A DNA stretch of 41,409 nt from a virus: the IMG/VR virus record IMGVR_UViG_3300024308_000039, positions 1 through 41,409 of that record. One strand, 5' to 3'. The position numbers and the translations under genes were made by a program. The notes under the pieces are model-generated. The model was not told the origin of the DNA, searched no databases, and worked only from the letters and a program-made list of their open reading frames with translations. Shown here piece by piece: positions 1 through 6,123 of this stretch (within the stretch, counting starts at the first letter, position 1; every line of letters starts with the position of its first letter).

Positions 1-241
1 TGGCATCGAGGCGCAGGCGAATGCCCGGCAAGGCCGCGGCTACCTGCTTGGCATTCAGCTCAGGGAAGCTGCCGACGAGGTTCCATTTTCCCTTGAGCAC
101 CAGGTACCACGACGCCCGGGCGCGATCGCGGGTGAAACGCAGGTACAGACCGCGATTCTCGATGTCGCGCAGGTCGCGCACGGTGCCGGCGGCCTGGCGC
201 TTTATTTCGGCGTCGGTGATCTTCAGGGCGGCGGTGGTCAT
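1..241 (-). CDS. Tyrosine recombinase Int2, N-terminal part (gene crosses the window ends)
   Basis: This is the first part of a gene that runs off base 1 and resumes at 41409. The ATG is at 239-241, overlapping the stop of the upstream 55-aa ORF as ATGA. Joined through the 126-bp end repeat the frame is continuous and gives 426 codons. Residues 1-80 (MTTAALKITDAEIKRQ onward, then LYLRFTRDRARASWYL) look like the N-terminal arm-binding region of phage integrases, with the beta-strand pattern seen in P4-type enzymes. The catalytic domain is in the 40243-41409 part. The N-terminal family assignment rests on position and pattern only. The continuous frame across the join is directly visible. Confidence 0.85.
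   Translation of the reverse strand, partial: MTTAALKITDAEIKRQAAGTVRDLRDIENRGLYLRFTRDRARASWYLVLKGKWNLVGSFPELNAKQVAAALPGIRLRLDA
2..127. repeat. Direct end repeat, copy 1 (identical to 41284-41409)
   Basis: Bases 2-127 match 41284-41409 without a difference. The base before the repeat differs (T at 1, C at 41283). The repeat lies inside the Int2 coding sequence and joining the copies restores that gene, so this is the overlap of a circular or circularly permuted molecule. A length close to a common assembly k-mer size supports an assembly origin. It does not look like an attachment-site duplication or a packaging end. Confidence 0.9.
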
Positions 242-405
242 AATGCCTTCCTTGCCGAGCGCTCTACTTCTGCCTTGCGATCCCGGCGCCTGCGCTCGAA
301 ATCTTCAATAGAGCGCTGCCGGCGGCGGTCTATGAAGTGCCCACAAAGGACTCCGATGACAATCGCGAAGAAAACAACAACCCAAAACTGTTCGTATGCA
401 GTCAC
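238..405 (-). CDS. Small membrane protein (55 aa) upstream of Int2
   Basis: GTG start at 405, overlapping the stop of the VRR-NUC gene (GTGA). The stop at 238-240 overlaps the ATG of Int2 (ATGA). The product MTAYEQFWVVVFFAIVIGVL... has one membrane helix at residues 7-22 and then a very basic/acidic tail of Arg, Glu and Lys, so a short periplasmic N-terminus and cytoplasmic tail are likely. Four-base overlaps on both sides are the best evidence that it is translated. No family recognised. It resembles the other one-helix proteins of this operon in architecture only. Confidence 0.7.
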   Translation of the reverse strand: MTAYEQFWVVVFFAIVIGVLCGHFIDRRRQRSIEDFERRRRDRKAEVERSARKAL

Positions 406-833
406 GCGGCCACCACTGTAGGAGCGAGTCGAAGGTATGCGCGGATCTGCTCCATCGCGTCGAAGTGCCCACGGCAGACGATGGCGAGATAGCCCTGCTC
501 GTTAAGCTTGCGTAGCCGCTCCTGCTGGCTCGGCGACACCGGGGCGTCGTTAGGCGGCGTGGCCTTAAATTCGATATAGAGACCGAAGTAGCCACCGCGC
601 GCCATGTTCAGCACCAGATCCGGAATACCGGGCTTTACGCCTTGGGCTTTGAGCTTGGCCGCCACCGCCTTCACTCGGTGCCCGCCGTTCGGGACGTGAT
701 AGATCAGATCGAACACGGCCGGTAAGCAGCGCTCAAGCTCACGCATCAGACCAGCCTGCTCCGCCCCTTCCCGGTCGACTGGCTTGGCCCGGACGGCTTT
801 CGCTTTGAACAGCTTTGGGCTGAATGCCTTCAT
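402..833 (-). CDS. VRR-NUC domain nuclease (143 aa)
   Basis: A PD-(D/E)XK-type nuclease of the VRR-NUC family. The catalytic pattern is visible as GIPDLVL with Asp72, followed by YIEFKA with Glu88 and Lys90. The upstream VPNGG (residues 47-51) is also typical of phage VRR-NUC proteins. Family members cut branched or flapped DNA. In a nin-like phage operon this fits processing of recombination or replication intermediates. The ATG overlaps the stop of the preceding 43-aa gene and its own stop overlaps the next start, so it is tightly coupled. Confidence 0.9.
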   Translation of the reverse strand: MKAFSPKLFKAKAVRAKPVDREGAEQAGLMRELERCLPAVFDLIYHVPNGGHRVKAVAAKLKAQGVKPGIPDLVLNMARGGYFGLYIEFKATPPNDAPVSPSQQERLRKLNEQGYLAIVCRGHFDAMEQIRAYLRLAPTVVAA

Positions 834-961
834 CCGCGATCACCACGCGCAATGCGTGCGCGCTGATTGATCCGGCGGATACCCCACAAGCCGGCTTCGC
901 AAACGGTCAAAACGAAGCCGAGATAAATTACGACAAGGTTGCTTTCGATAAAGGCGATCAT
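830..961 (-). CDS. Small membrane protein (43 aa)
   Basis: ATG at 961 overlaps the TGA of the DUF1364 gene (ATGA), and its stop overlaps the ATG of the VRR-NUC gene. The preceding GGGGG run on the coding strand can serve as a ribosome binding site. The product MIAFIESNLVVIYLGFVLTV... is one membrane helix (about 8-27) followed by an Arg-rich tail. A longer in-frame extension exists upstream but would overlap the DUF1364 gene. No family recognised. Confidence 0.6.
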   Translation of the reverse strand: MIAFIESNLVVIYLGFVLTVCEAGLWGIRRINQRARIARGDRG

Positions 962-1260
962 GCGGCCCCCTTCACGTTGAGAATTCCTGCCCTGATCAGG
1001 GCTTCGTGGGTTTCGGCGATGGCGCGCGGCACGTCCTGCCAATCGATTTCGCCGGCGGCGCGGCCGTCGATCACGTCATGGCAGGCGCTGCACGCGTAAA
1101 CCGCCACAGTGTCGAAGCCCTTCATGCCCATGCCCTTCTGCCCGCAAGGCAAATGCGCGAGAACAGTGGTTTCCGGGTTGTGGTTGCAGACGCCGGGCAT
1201 GCGCAGCGTGCAGTCTTGGCCGTTCGCCGAGGCGCGGAGTTTCTTCGAGCTCACTTTCAT
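958..1260 (-). CDS. DUF1364 family putative endonuclease (100 aa)
   Basis: Closely matches the DUF1364 family of lambdoid phages, which has the pattern SKKLRASANGQDCTLR, then NPETTVLAHLP and VYACSACHD. Cys17, Cys25, His36, Cys57, Cys60 and His61 are likely zinc or catalytic ligands of an HNH-like fold. The family is found in nin regions and is annotated as a nuclease-like recombination protein, though the activity is not established to my knowledge. The start at 1260 overlaps the end of the DUF3310 gene. Confidence 0.88.
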   Translation of the reverse strand: MKVSSKKLRASANGQDCTLRMPGVCNHNPETTVLAHLPCGQKGMGMKGFDTVAVYACSACHDVIDGRAAGEIDWQDVPRAIAETHEALIRAGILNVKGAA

Positions 1261-1478
1261 TCGGGATCCCTGCCCTTTTGCTCAAGCTCAATGAGCAATT
1301 CAAGGAAGTGTTTGGCTTTCTCCAGGTCGGCCAGGCCGCCCTTGTCGCGCCAGCGTGTGACGTACTTGATCACGCTGCCCTCGGCGAACGGGATGCCATT
1401 GGCGTGGATGTATTCGATCGGCTGGATTTTGAGCGACTTGTAATGGCCGCCTGAAACTTGTTTATCGAGCGCGCTCAT
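1257..1478 (-). CDS. DUF3310 family protein (73 aa)
   Basis: Contains the DUF3310 signature HYKSLKIQPIEYIHANGI followed by FAEGSVIKYVTRWRDKGG and LEKAKHFLELLIE. These short phage proteins lie near nucleotide-metabolism or replication genes and some are labelled SaV-like nucleotide kinases. The molecular role is unproven. Its start overlaps the stop of the P-like gene and its stop overlaps the start of DUF1364, placing it in the replication operon. Confidence 0.9.
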   Translation of the reverse strand: MSALDKQVSGGHYKSLKIQPIEYIHANGIPFAEGSVIKYVTRWRDKGGLADLEKAKHFLELLIELEQKGRDPE

Positions 1479-2131
1479 TGGGCAGCTCCTGCGCGCATGG
1501 CGCGCAACTGAGCGAGTGCACTGTTTCCAATCTCAGGGGTACGGCGGCCATCTACGCGGGCAGGCAATGCCAATGGCATCTTTTGTAGCGGCAGCCCATC
1601 GATCAAGCGGCGCAGCGTGATCACGTAGTTGCGCTCGAAGAGCTTGCGAGCGAGCGAAGTTTCAAGGCGGTTCAGGCTTTCAAAGCCCGATTCCTTTGCT
1701 GTGTGCCAGATCGCGTCATGCGACCAATTCGCCTGGCCGGCCATTGATGGATGGACATTGCGGCACGCTTCGCGGAACGCCGTTTCGAGCGGTGGCAGCC
1801 CAAGCATTTCCGGGGTGGGCTGACAAAGGATGATGAACTTGCCGACGCTCGGAGCGAAGTCGGAGCCAAGCTTTCGGCACTGCTCGATGCCAAAGCGAAT
1901 CTGCTCGACCTTAGTGATTTTTTCGGCCATGAAGGCCTTGGTCCATGTGGCTTTCGCAGCGTTGACGGCCTCTTGGTCAGGCCATGCCTGCTTCCAGGCT
2001 GGGAAGATTGCCATCAGCTCACGGAACAACGCGTTGATGACCTGTACAGTCCCGGGATCAACCTTGACCGGTGCACCCTCAGCCGAGGCGACGTTGGGCA
2101 ACATTTTCAGCACACTCGAAACGGAATTCAT
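1475..2131 (-). CDS. P: Replication protein P-like helicase loader (218 aa)
   Basis: Lambda P-type protein. The central block with FRELMAIFPAWKQAW (about 37-51), ATWTKAFMAEKIT and VEQIRFGIEQCRKL, then PTPEMLGLP, matches the phage replication protein P family. These recruit the host DnaB helicase to the O-bound origin. It directly follows the O gene. The ATG at 2131 overlaps the O stop as TGATGA, and a GGGAGG Shine-Dalgarno sits 7 bases upstream. A GTG three bases earlier is a less likely start. Confidence 0.88.
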   Translation of the reverse strand: MNSVSSVLKMLPNVASAEGAPVKVDPGTVQVINALFRELMAIFPAWKQAWPDQEAVNAAKATWTKAFMAEKITKVEQIRFGIEQCRKLGSDFAPSVGKFIILCQPTPEMLGLPPLETAFREACRNVHPSMAGQANWSHDAIWHTAKESGFESLNRLETSLARKLFERNYVITLRRLIDGLPLQKMPLALPARVDGRRTPEIGNSALAQLRAMRAGAAQ

Positions 2132-2922
2132 CACAGACCTCCCAGGTCATCACCCCAGCTGGTGTCATTGAAATCAGGCTCTTGACCACGGCCTGCTGCC
2201 TGCACTCGCTCACGTTTCACCCACTGAACCAGCCGGTAGCACCAGCCGGAACCGGAATCCCGCGTTGTCGTCTTGGCGCAATAAAAACCTTTGAACTTGC
2301 GGACCGCCTCCACCGGCACGCAATCGTCCGGCAGACCAGCGATTGCGACCTGGTCCGAGAGCGACTTCTCGTTCGGCACCCAGGTGGCGAACATGGCGAA
2401 GCGTTGGCGGTCGTCTTGCGATTCGACGGCGCCCCGGTCTTGGTCGGCGACAGCGGAATCGATCTCGCGCTGCTGCAGCTGCTCTTCGGTTACCTGACGG
2501 TTAAGTGACGTATTGGGTGCAGCCGCTGCACCCCGTTCTGTCTCAGGCTGCACCCCGTTCTGTTGTGAGTTGCACCCCGTTGCGTCATTTGCACCCCGCT
2601 CAGAACGGGGTGCAGGATTTGCACCCCGCGATAGTTGAAGGTCGTAAACGACTGGGCGGCGGTCATGACGGTCGATGTGTACAGCGGCGATCGCCTGATT
2701 CCCCTTTCGGATCAGCCCTGACTTCTCCAGATCGTCCAGTTTGTAACGCACGGTGCGCTCAGACAGACCGGTGTCGTCGGCCAGCGTGGTAGCGGATGGG
2801 AAAGCACCAGTGCCGTTCGAGCCGGCGTAGTTGGCCAAGCACAGCAGCACGTGCCGAGCGCTGGAATCTTTGAGAACTTGAGTGGGCAAACCGAGCGCCC
2901 ATGACATTGCTTGAACGCTCAC
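2131..2922 (-). CDS. O: Replication protein O-like origin-binding protein (263 aa)
   Basis: The N-terminal winged helix-turn-helix (about 25-85, with FPSATTLADDTGLSERTVRY) is the HTH_36/DnaA-like DNA-binding domain of phage O proteins. A flexible Gln/Gly/Ala linker follows (100-160). The C-terminal block with FATWVPNEKSL and GWCYRLVQWVKRER resembles the DnaT-type primosome domain. The linker is encoded by DNA carrying the iterons at 2527-2628, as in lambda where ori lies inside O. It binds the origin and recruits the P-like protein. Its 5' end overlaps the antirepressor stop. Confidence 0.88.
   Translation of the reverse strand: MSVQAMSWALGLPTQVLKDSSARHVLLCLANYAGSNGTGAFPSATTLADDTGLSERTVRYKLDDLEKSGLIRKGNQAIAAVHIDRHDRRPVVYDLQLSRGANPAPRSERGANDATGCNSQQNGVQPETERGAAAAPNTSLNRQVTEEQLQQREIDSAVADQDRGAVESQDDRQRFAMFATWVPNEKSLSDQVAIAGLPDDCVPVEAVRKFKGFYCAKTTTRDSGSGWCYRLVQWVKRERVQAAGRGQEPDFNDTSWGDDLGGL
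2527..2628. other. Iteron replication origin inside the O gene
   Basis: Five direct copies of TGCACCCCG begin at 2527, 2549, 2571, 2590 and 2620. The first three are exactly 22 bp apart, about two helical turns. One inverted copy (CGGGGTGCA) at 2606-2614 forms an 8-bp inverted repeat with the 2590 copy. The array falls in the low-constraint linker of the O-like gene, the position of the lambda origin. Binding by the O-like protein is inferred from this arrangement. Confidence 0.85.
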
Positions 2923-3659
2923 AGCGAAGCTCCGATATTGAATTCGGCCAGTCGGGCAAGGCCCTTCGGGGTAACGAGAGGATCGAAAGCGGCGCGTTCA
3001 ACGCCGGTTTCTGGGTCAGGTTTAAGCGCGGTCACCTTGTGGACCATGCAGCCTGATGTGATTCGTGGCTGGTAAGCAGTCCAGCGGCCGGAGCCTTGGC
3101 GGCGGAAGATCCACCGGTTCTGCTCCATCCACGCGAACAGCTTCGAAGGTTGGATCTGCAGATGCTTTGCAGCATCGGTGATGCAGATCGCGCCGCCGGC
3201 AGCTGCAAGGCGATTGATTGCCGCAACCTTCGGCGCCTGATCGAGAATGACCAGTCGAAGTGTCTGGTTGTCCTTCGCCTGATCGGCTGCGGCTTGCAGC
3301 GCCTCCGCATAGGTTGCCGGGATCTGGAACTGACCGGCCTGGGCTTCCAGCTCCTGCCAGCGGTCGATAATGCGAGCGCGCAGCTCGACGTTGTATCCGG
3401 ACACAACAACCAGAGTGTCACGCTGTGAAAGGAAGAACTCGCGGTAGACCTGACCGTTCTGCGGATGGATGTAAGGGGTGTCGTTTGAAGAAACGACACC
3501 CCTTGCAACCAGTGAGCGAATGGTTTTCAGCACGTTGTCGTGAGAGCTACCGATAAGCTCGGCGATCTCACGCGATGACATGTGTCGCGACACGTTTTGC
3601 GAGTTACTGAAATGTGTCGCCACACTGGGGGTATTGCCGGGGGTGGTATTCGTGTTCAT
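2919..3659 (-). CDS. Rha/KilAC-type phage antirepressor (246 aa)
   Basis: A two-domain regulator. Residues 22-105 match the Rha domain (MSSREIAELIGSSHDNVL, then YREFFLSQRDTLVVVSGY and RARIIDRWQELE). Residues 125-235 match the C-terminal ANT/KilAC domain (AICITDAAKHLQIQPSKLF, then WIFRR and CMVHK). The ATG at 3659 was chosen for its homology start and upstream GGGG. A longer frame to 3791 crosses the terminator at 3695. Such proteins oppose lysogenic repressors or regulate early genes. The region coding for residues 13-26 carries the palindromic element at 3582-3625. Confidence 0.85.
   Translation of the reverse strand: MNTNTTPGNTPSVATHFSNSQNVSRHMSSREIAELIGSSHDNVLKTIRSLVARGVVSSNDTPYIHPQNGQVYREFFLSQRDTLVVVSGYNVELRARIIDRWQELEAQAGQFQIPATYAEALQAAADQAKDNQTLRLVILDQAPKVAAINRLAAAGGAICITDAAKHLQIQPSKLFAWMEQNRWIFRRQGSGRWTAYQPRITSGCMVHKVTALKPDPETGVERAAFDPLVTPKGLARLAEFNIGASL
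3582..3625. promoter_or_regulatory. Dyad element, copy A (GTGTCGCGACAC plus GTGTCGCCACAC)
   Basis: A perfect 12-bp palindrome GTGTCGCGACAC at 3582-3593 is followed by a near-copy at 3614-3625, with dyad centres 32 bp apart. The element lies in the 5' coding region of the antirepressor. The same palindrome with a second half-site at the same 32-bp spacing occurs at 38300-38340, and the 20-bp spacers share TTTGC and GAAA at matching positions. This looks like a protein-binding site. The binding protein is unknown. Confidence 0.6.
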
Positions 3660-3694
3660 AATGGCCCCACTGTGTTTTACAAGTTGTTGAAAGA

Positions 3695-3718
3695 GCCGGG
3701 TTGCAGCCCGGCTTTTTT
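3695..3718 (+). terminator. Intrinsic terminator facing right, upstream of the antirepressor
   Basis: Stem GCCGGG/CCCGGC (3695-3700 and 3707-3712) with a 6-base loop, followed by TTTTTT at 3713-3718 on the plus strand. It would stop plus-strand RNA crossing the divergent gap between the antirepressor and the 3803 gene. No plus-strand gene ends here, so it may limit antisense transcription. Confidence 0.6.
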
Positions 3719-3802
3719 GTGCCTGCGATTCAGGCGTTATGGGTGTCCGGCGCTTCCGTGGTAGCTTTTTGCTTCCACACGAAAAGGTCACGGAGACCGG
3801 AC

Positions 3803-4021
3803 ATGAAAAAAATCAAAGCGCTTTGGTCGCGTTGGAAGGTCAAGCATTGGGATAAAAGCGTGTACACGTATGATGGCGGTGACTTCGGAATGCTGGGATT
3901 TAACAGCCCGCCACTTAGAGCTTTCTGGGAAGCACACGGAACCAAGATCAGGAAGTCGCTCACGTGGTTAATCCTTCTGATCGCTGGTGGAGTTATCAGT
4001 AAGTTGGTTGGATTGGCGTAA
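3803..4021 (+). CDS. Small C-tail membrane protein (72 aa), antisense to the early operon
   Basis: ATG at 3803 preceded by GGAGA at a good distance. Lys/Trp/Arg-rich N-terminus (MKKIKALWSRWKVKHWDK), aromatic middle, and one membrane helix at about 51-70 (LTWLILLIAGGVISKLVGLA). It runs against the surrounding minus-strand operon, and its last 54 bases overlap the 3' end of the 3968-4225 gene. Orientation and isolation suggest an independently expressed accessory gene. No family recognised. Confidence 0.5.
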   Translation: MKKIKALWSRWKVKHWDKSVYTYDGGDFGMLGFNSPPLRAFWEAHGTKIRKSLTWLILLIAGGVISKLVGLA

Positions 4022-4225
4022 TGCCCCCAGTCGTACCGATTTTGCTGCTTCGTCTAGAAAACTCAGGCGATCAGTGTCGGAAGTGTTTTTGTCGAAGCTG
4101 ACATGTGTCAGAGGGAATGTCTGGGCGCCAGCTCGTGCCGATCCAGCGACAATCATTCCAACGACAAATCCGAAACTGGCAATACCGAACGCAGCGCCAG
4201 CAATGAGTGCACCTTCAAGGATCAT
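3968..4225 (-). CDS. Small membrane protein (85 aa)
   Basis: The ATG overlaps the stop of the preceding 61-aa gene (ATGA). Residues 4-30 form one hydrophobic helix (LEGALIAGAAFGIASFGFVV), followed by a polar, probably cytoplasmic, region of about 55 residues. It belongs to the Cro-led minus-strand early operon. No family recognised. Its 3' end overlaps the convergent 3803-4021 gene. Confidence 0.6.
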   Translation of the reverse strand: MILEGALIAGAAFGIASFGFVVGMIVAGSARAGAQTFPLTHVSFDKNTSDTDRLSFLDEAAKSVRLGALRQSNQLTDNSTSDQKD

Positions 4226-4407
4226 TTCGAGCCACCCTTCGATACCAAGCCAGCTCTCAAAAGAGATGCGTAGAACGCTTTGCGGCTCTGCTCATCAGCC
4301 TTGAGCAAAGGCTGAGTGATAACCGGCAGCACCCTCTCGACCGACGGGTCCAGATAAGAAAATCTGGACCCCTTCGGCGTGAAAAAACGTCTGATTGCGT
4401 CAATCAT
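4222..4407 (-). CDS. Hypothetical early protein (61 aa)
   Basis: ATG at 4407 with a strong purine-rich site (GGGAAGGG) upstream on the coding strand. The product MIDAIRRFFTPKGSRFSYLD... is soluble and slightly basic with no membrane segment or motif I recognise. It is the second gene after Cro and is overlapped by the downstream membrane protein. The 80-bp gap to Cro contains a hairpin (ATCCCG/CGGGAT) without a T-run. Confidence 0.6.
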   Translation of the reverse strand: MIDAIRRFFTPKGSRFSYLDPSVERVLPVITQPLLKADEQSRKAFYASLLRAGLVSKGGSK

Positions 4408-4488
4408 CGTTAACCCTTCCCTTTTACTGTATGAATTAACAGCTATTACGGCGTTCTGCTCATCCCGCTTTGCATCCGGGATAATCCG

Positions 4489-4701
4489 TCACACAGTCAG
4501 CGCTGGTAACGCGGCGGTGTTCTGTGATGGGAATGGGCGTTGCTCTTTCGCCTGGAAGCTTCCATCAGGAAGTTCAAGGACACGGATGTCCCGCTTGGCT
4601 GTTAACGCCTTGTGAATCGCGGGAGCCGTAACGCGAAGAAGCCTTGCTGCCTCGGACTGGCCTTTCTCAGCAACAAATGCCTCGAGGGGGGTCTCGTTCA
4701 T
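4489..4701 (-). CDS. cro: Cro-like repressor (70 aa)
   Basis: A short DNA-binding protein with a lambda Cro-like layout: FVAEKGQSEAARLLRVTAPA (9-28) is a helix-turn-helix, followed by a strand region (RDIRVLELPDG). It is transcribed from PR divergently from the CI-like repressor across the operator region. The ATG at 4701 has GAGG upstream. An in-frame start at 4740 would overlap the PR -10 box and is rejected. Expected role: shutting down PRM and early promoters. Confidence 0.85.
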   Translation of the reverse strand: MNETPLEAFVAEKGQSEAARLLRVTAPAIHKALTAKRDIRVLELPDGSFQAKEQRPFPSQNTAALPALTV

Positions 4702-4729
4702 GATCTGGCCTCGGTTGTAGATGAGGCTG

Positions 4730-4797
4730 ATATTAACCATCTGTTAATTTTTAATCAATACCGATGGTTTCTTCTTATTTTTAACCATTGGTATACA
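4730..4797. promoter_or_regulatory. OR region with PR, PRM and three repressor operators
   Basis: PR (minus strand): -35 TTGATT at 4753-4758 and -10 TAATAT at 4730-4735 with a 17-bp spacer. PRM (plus strand): -10 TATACA at 4792-4797 with only a weak -35. Three operator-like sites are present: TTAACCATCTGTTAA over the PR -10, ATACCGATGGTT over the PR -35, and AACCATTGGTAT over the PRM -10. The shared core ACC-N3-GGT recurs at OL (6124-6163). Only 8 bases separate the PRM -10 from the repressor ATG and no Shine-Dalgarno is visible, so PRM mRNA is probably leaderless as in lambda. Confidence 0.85.
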
Positions 4798-4805
4798 TTC
4801 GCGCG

Positions 4806-5687
4806 ATGACCAAGAAACGAATCCTCCCGCCTGAGCTGATCGCCGAATGCGCTGCTGCGCACGACCTGTTCCTCTCGAAAAAGAACGAACTGAAGCTCAG
4901 TCAAAAGAAAATCGCCGATGCGGCTGGGATGACCCCGGCAGCAGTAAATCTGTACTTCAAGGGCATCAATCCACTGAACACCAAGTTCGCAGCCGTGCTT
5001 GCGCGCATGCTTGATGAGCCGGTTTCAGCATTCAGTCCGCGCCTGGCTGAAGAAATCGCAGCGCTGACCACCCCCCCTAACAAGACAGTTGTGCCAATCG
5101 GGTCGAGTGCCGCTGAGAAGGTAATGGAGATGATCCGCAAGCACGCCGGTAAGAATCTAGATGCGGATGCGCAGGAGAAGATCGCAGCCGCAGCGCTTAC
5201 GGCGGCCGGGGAGGCGCAGGGAAAGGTGATTCAGGCGGATTTTTCGGGAATAAAGGCGAGGCCTGAAGAGATCATCATTCGCCAATACGATGTGCGCGCT
5301 TCCATGGGGCACGGCCAAGTACCGGGCGACTACAACGAGGTCATTAGAAACCTGATAATCCGCGAGGATGTACTTCGCGAAAAAGGCATTACCTACACTT
5401 CCCCTCACTCCCTTGCCATGATTACTGGCTGGGGTCAGAGCATGGAGGGCACGATCAACGATAAGGACCCGCTAATAGTCGACAAGGGCGTCAATGATTA
5501 CGCAGGCGACGGGATCTATGTTCTCACCTGGCATGAGCACTTGTTCATAAAGCGGATTCAATTGCTGGATTCCGAGCGCTTTTTGCTTGTATCAGACAAT
5601 AAGCACGTCAGAGATCAAGAGGCACGGATAGACGACGTAACGATTCATGCCAAGGTGCTGTTGATCTGGAACGCTCGCAAGGCCTAA
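4806..5687 (+). CDS. cI: CI/LexA-like prophage repressor (293 aa)
   Basis: The N-terminal XRE-type helix-turn-helix (about 30-62, LSQKKIADAAGMTPAAVNLY) is followed by a long linker and a C-terminal S24 peptidase domain with Ser212 in GQSMEG and Lys249 in FIKRI, the self-cleavage dyad. Ala-Gly pairs at 114-115 and 134-135 are candidate cleavage sites, so RecA-dependent induction is expected. It maintains lysogeny by binding the OR and OL operators. The ATG at 4806 was chosen because it follows the PRM -10 and starts at the conserved N-terminus. The upstream in-frame ATG at 4788 lies in the promoter. Confidence 0.92.
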   Translation: MTKKRILPPELIAECAAAHDLFLSKKNELKLSQKKIADAAGMTPAAVNLYFKGINPLNTKFAAVLARMLDEPVSAFSPRLAEEIAALTTPPNKTVVPIGSSAAEKVMEMIRKHAGKNLDADAQEKIAAAALTAAGEAQGKVIQADFSGIKARPEEIIIRQYDVRASMGHGQVPGDYNEVIRNLIIREDVLREKGITYTSPHSLAMITGWGQSMEGTINDKDPLIVDKGVNDYAGDGIYVLTWHEHLFIKRIQLLDSERFLLVSDNKHVRDQEARIDDVTIHAKVLLIWNARKA

Positions 5688-5703
5688 CTGCACTATTAAA
5701 AAG

Positions 5704-5728
5704 AAGCCCGCAATCTGCGGGCTTTTTT
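5704..5728. terminator. Terminator after the repressor, shared with a convergent gene
   Basis: Stem AAGCCCGC/GCGGGCTT (5704-5711 and 5717-5724) with loop AATCT and a run of six T ending at 5728. An A-rich flank on the left gives a weaker T-run for the opposite strand, so it may also serve the convergent 5736-6053 gene. Confidence 0.85.
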
Positions 5729-5735
5729 ACGTCTA

Positions 5736-6053
5736 TCAGAAGGGCGCTGGCTCTTCTATCTGTTCAACTTCGCCTATCTCAAGAACCCGATCCTCGTCGC
5801 TCAGCGGCTCCCATTCCAACAGGACGCCGCCATCGTCCTGGAAAATCATATTCACCCCATCTGTCTCAGCTATCCGACCCATAACCTCCTCCCAATCCAT
5901 ATCTTGGTCAGAGTCCAATCGATGTATCAGCGCTGAACACCTTTCCTTGGCTCGTGGCGAATTGATCATCGACGAAACCCGAAGGCTTAGTCGCTCCACG
6001 CTGCTCATCTCCTGCAGTGCTGCTGGCTTAGGTTGCTTCGCCGGTTTTGCCAT
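5736..6053 (-). CDS. Hypothetical acidic protein between CI and OL (105 aa)
   Basis: ATG at 6053 behind GGAGGG. The earlier in-frame start lies in the operator region and would add an unlikely hydrophobic lead. Basic N-terminus (MAKPAKQPKP), then a soluble, strongly acidic domain (DQDMDWEEVMG, LLEWEPLSDEDRVLEIGEVE). It runs left from OL towards the repressor, the position of rexAB or other immunity-linked genes in lambdoid phages, so expression in the lysogen is plausible. No family recognised. Confidence 0.65.
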   Translation of the reverse strand: MAKPAKQPKPAALQEMSSVERLSLRVSSMINSPRAKERCSALIHRLDSDQDMDWEEVMGRIAETDGVNMIFQDDGGVLLEWEPLSDEDRVLEIGEVEQIEEPAPF

Positions 6054-6123
6054 TTCACCCTCCCGATAGCTGTATATCCATCCAGTTATGAGCAAAGCAT
6101 ATCTCACACCCACCAAAAATAAA

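Noticed and set aside
2527-2628. Iteron array as a possible CRISPR
   Set aside because: The 9-bp repeats are too short, with spacers of 10-13 bp and one inverted copy; an origin fits better.
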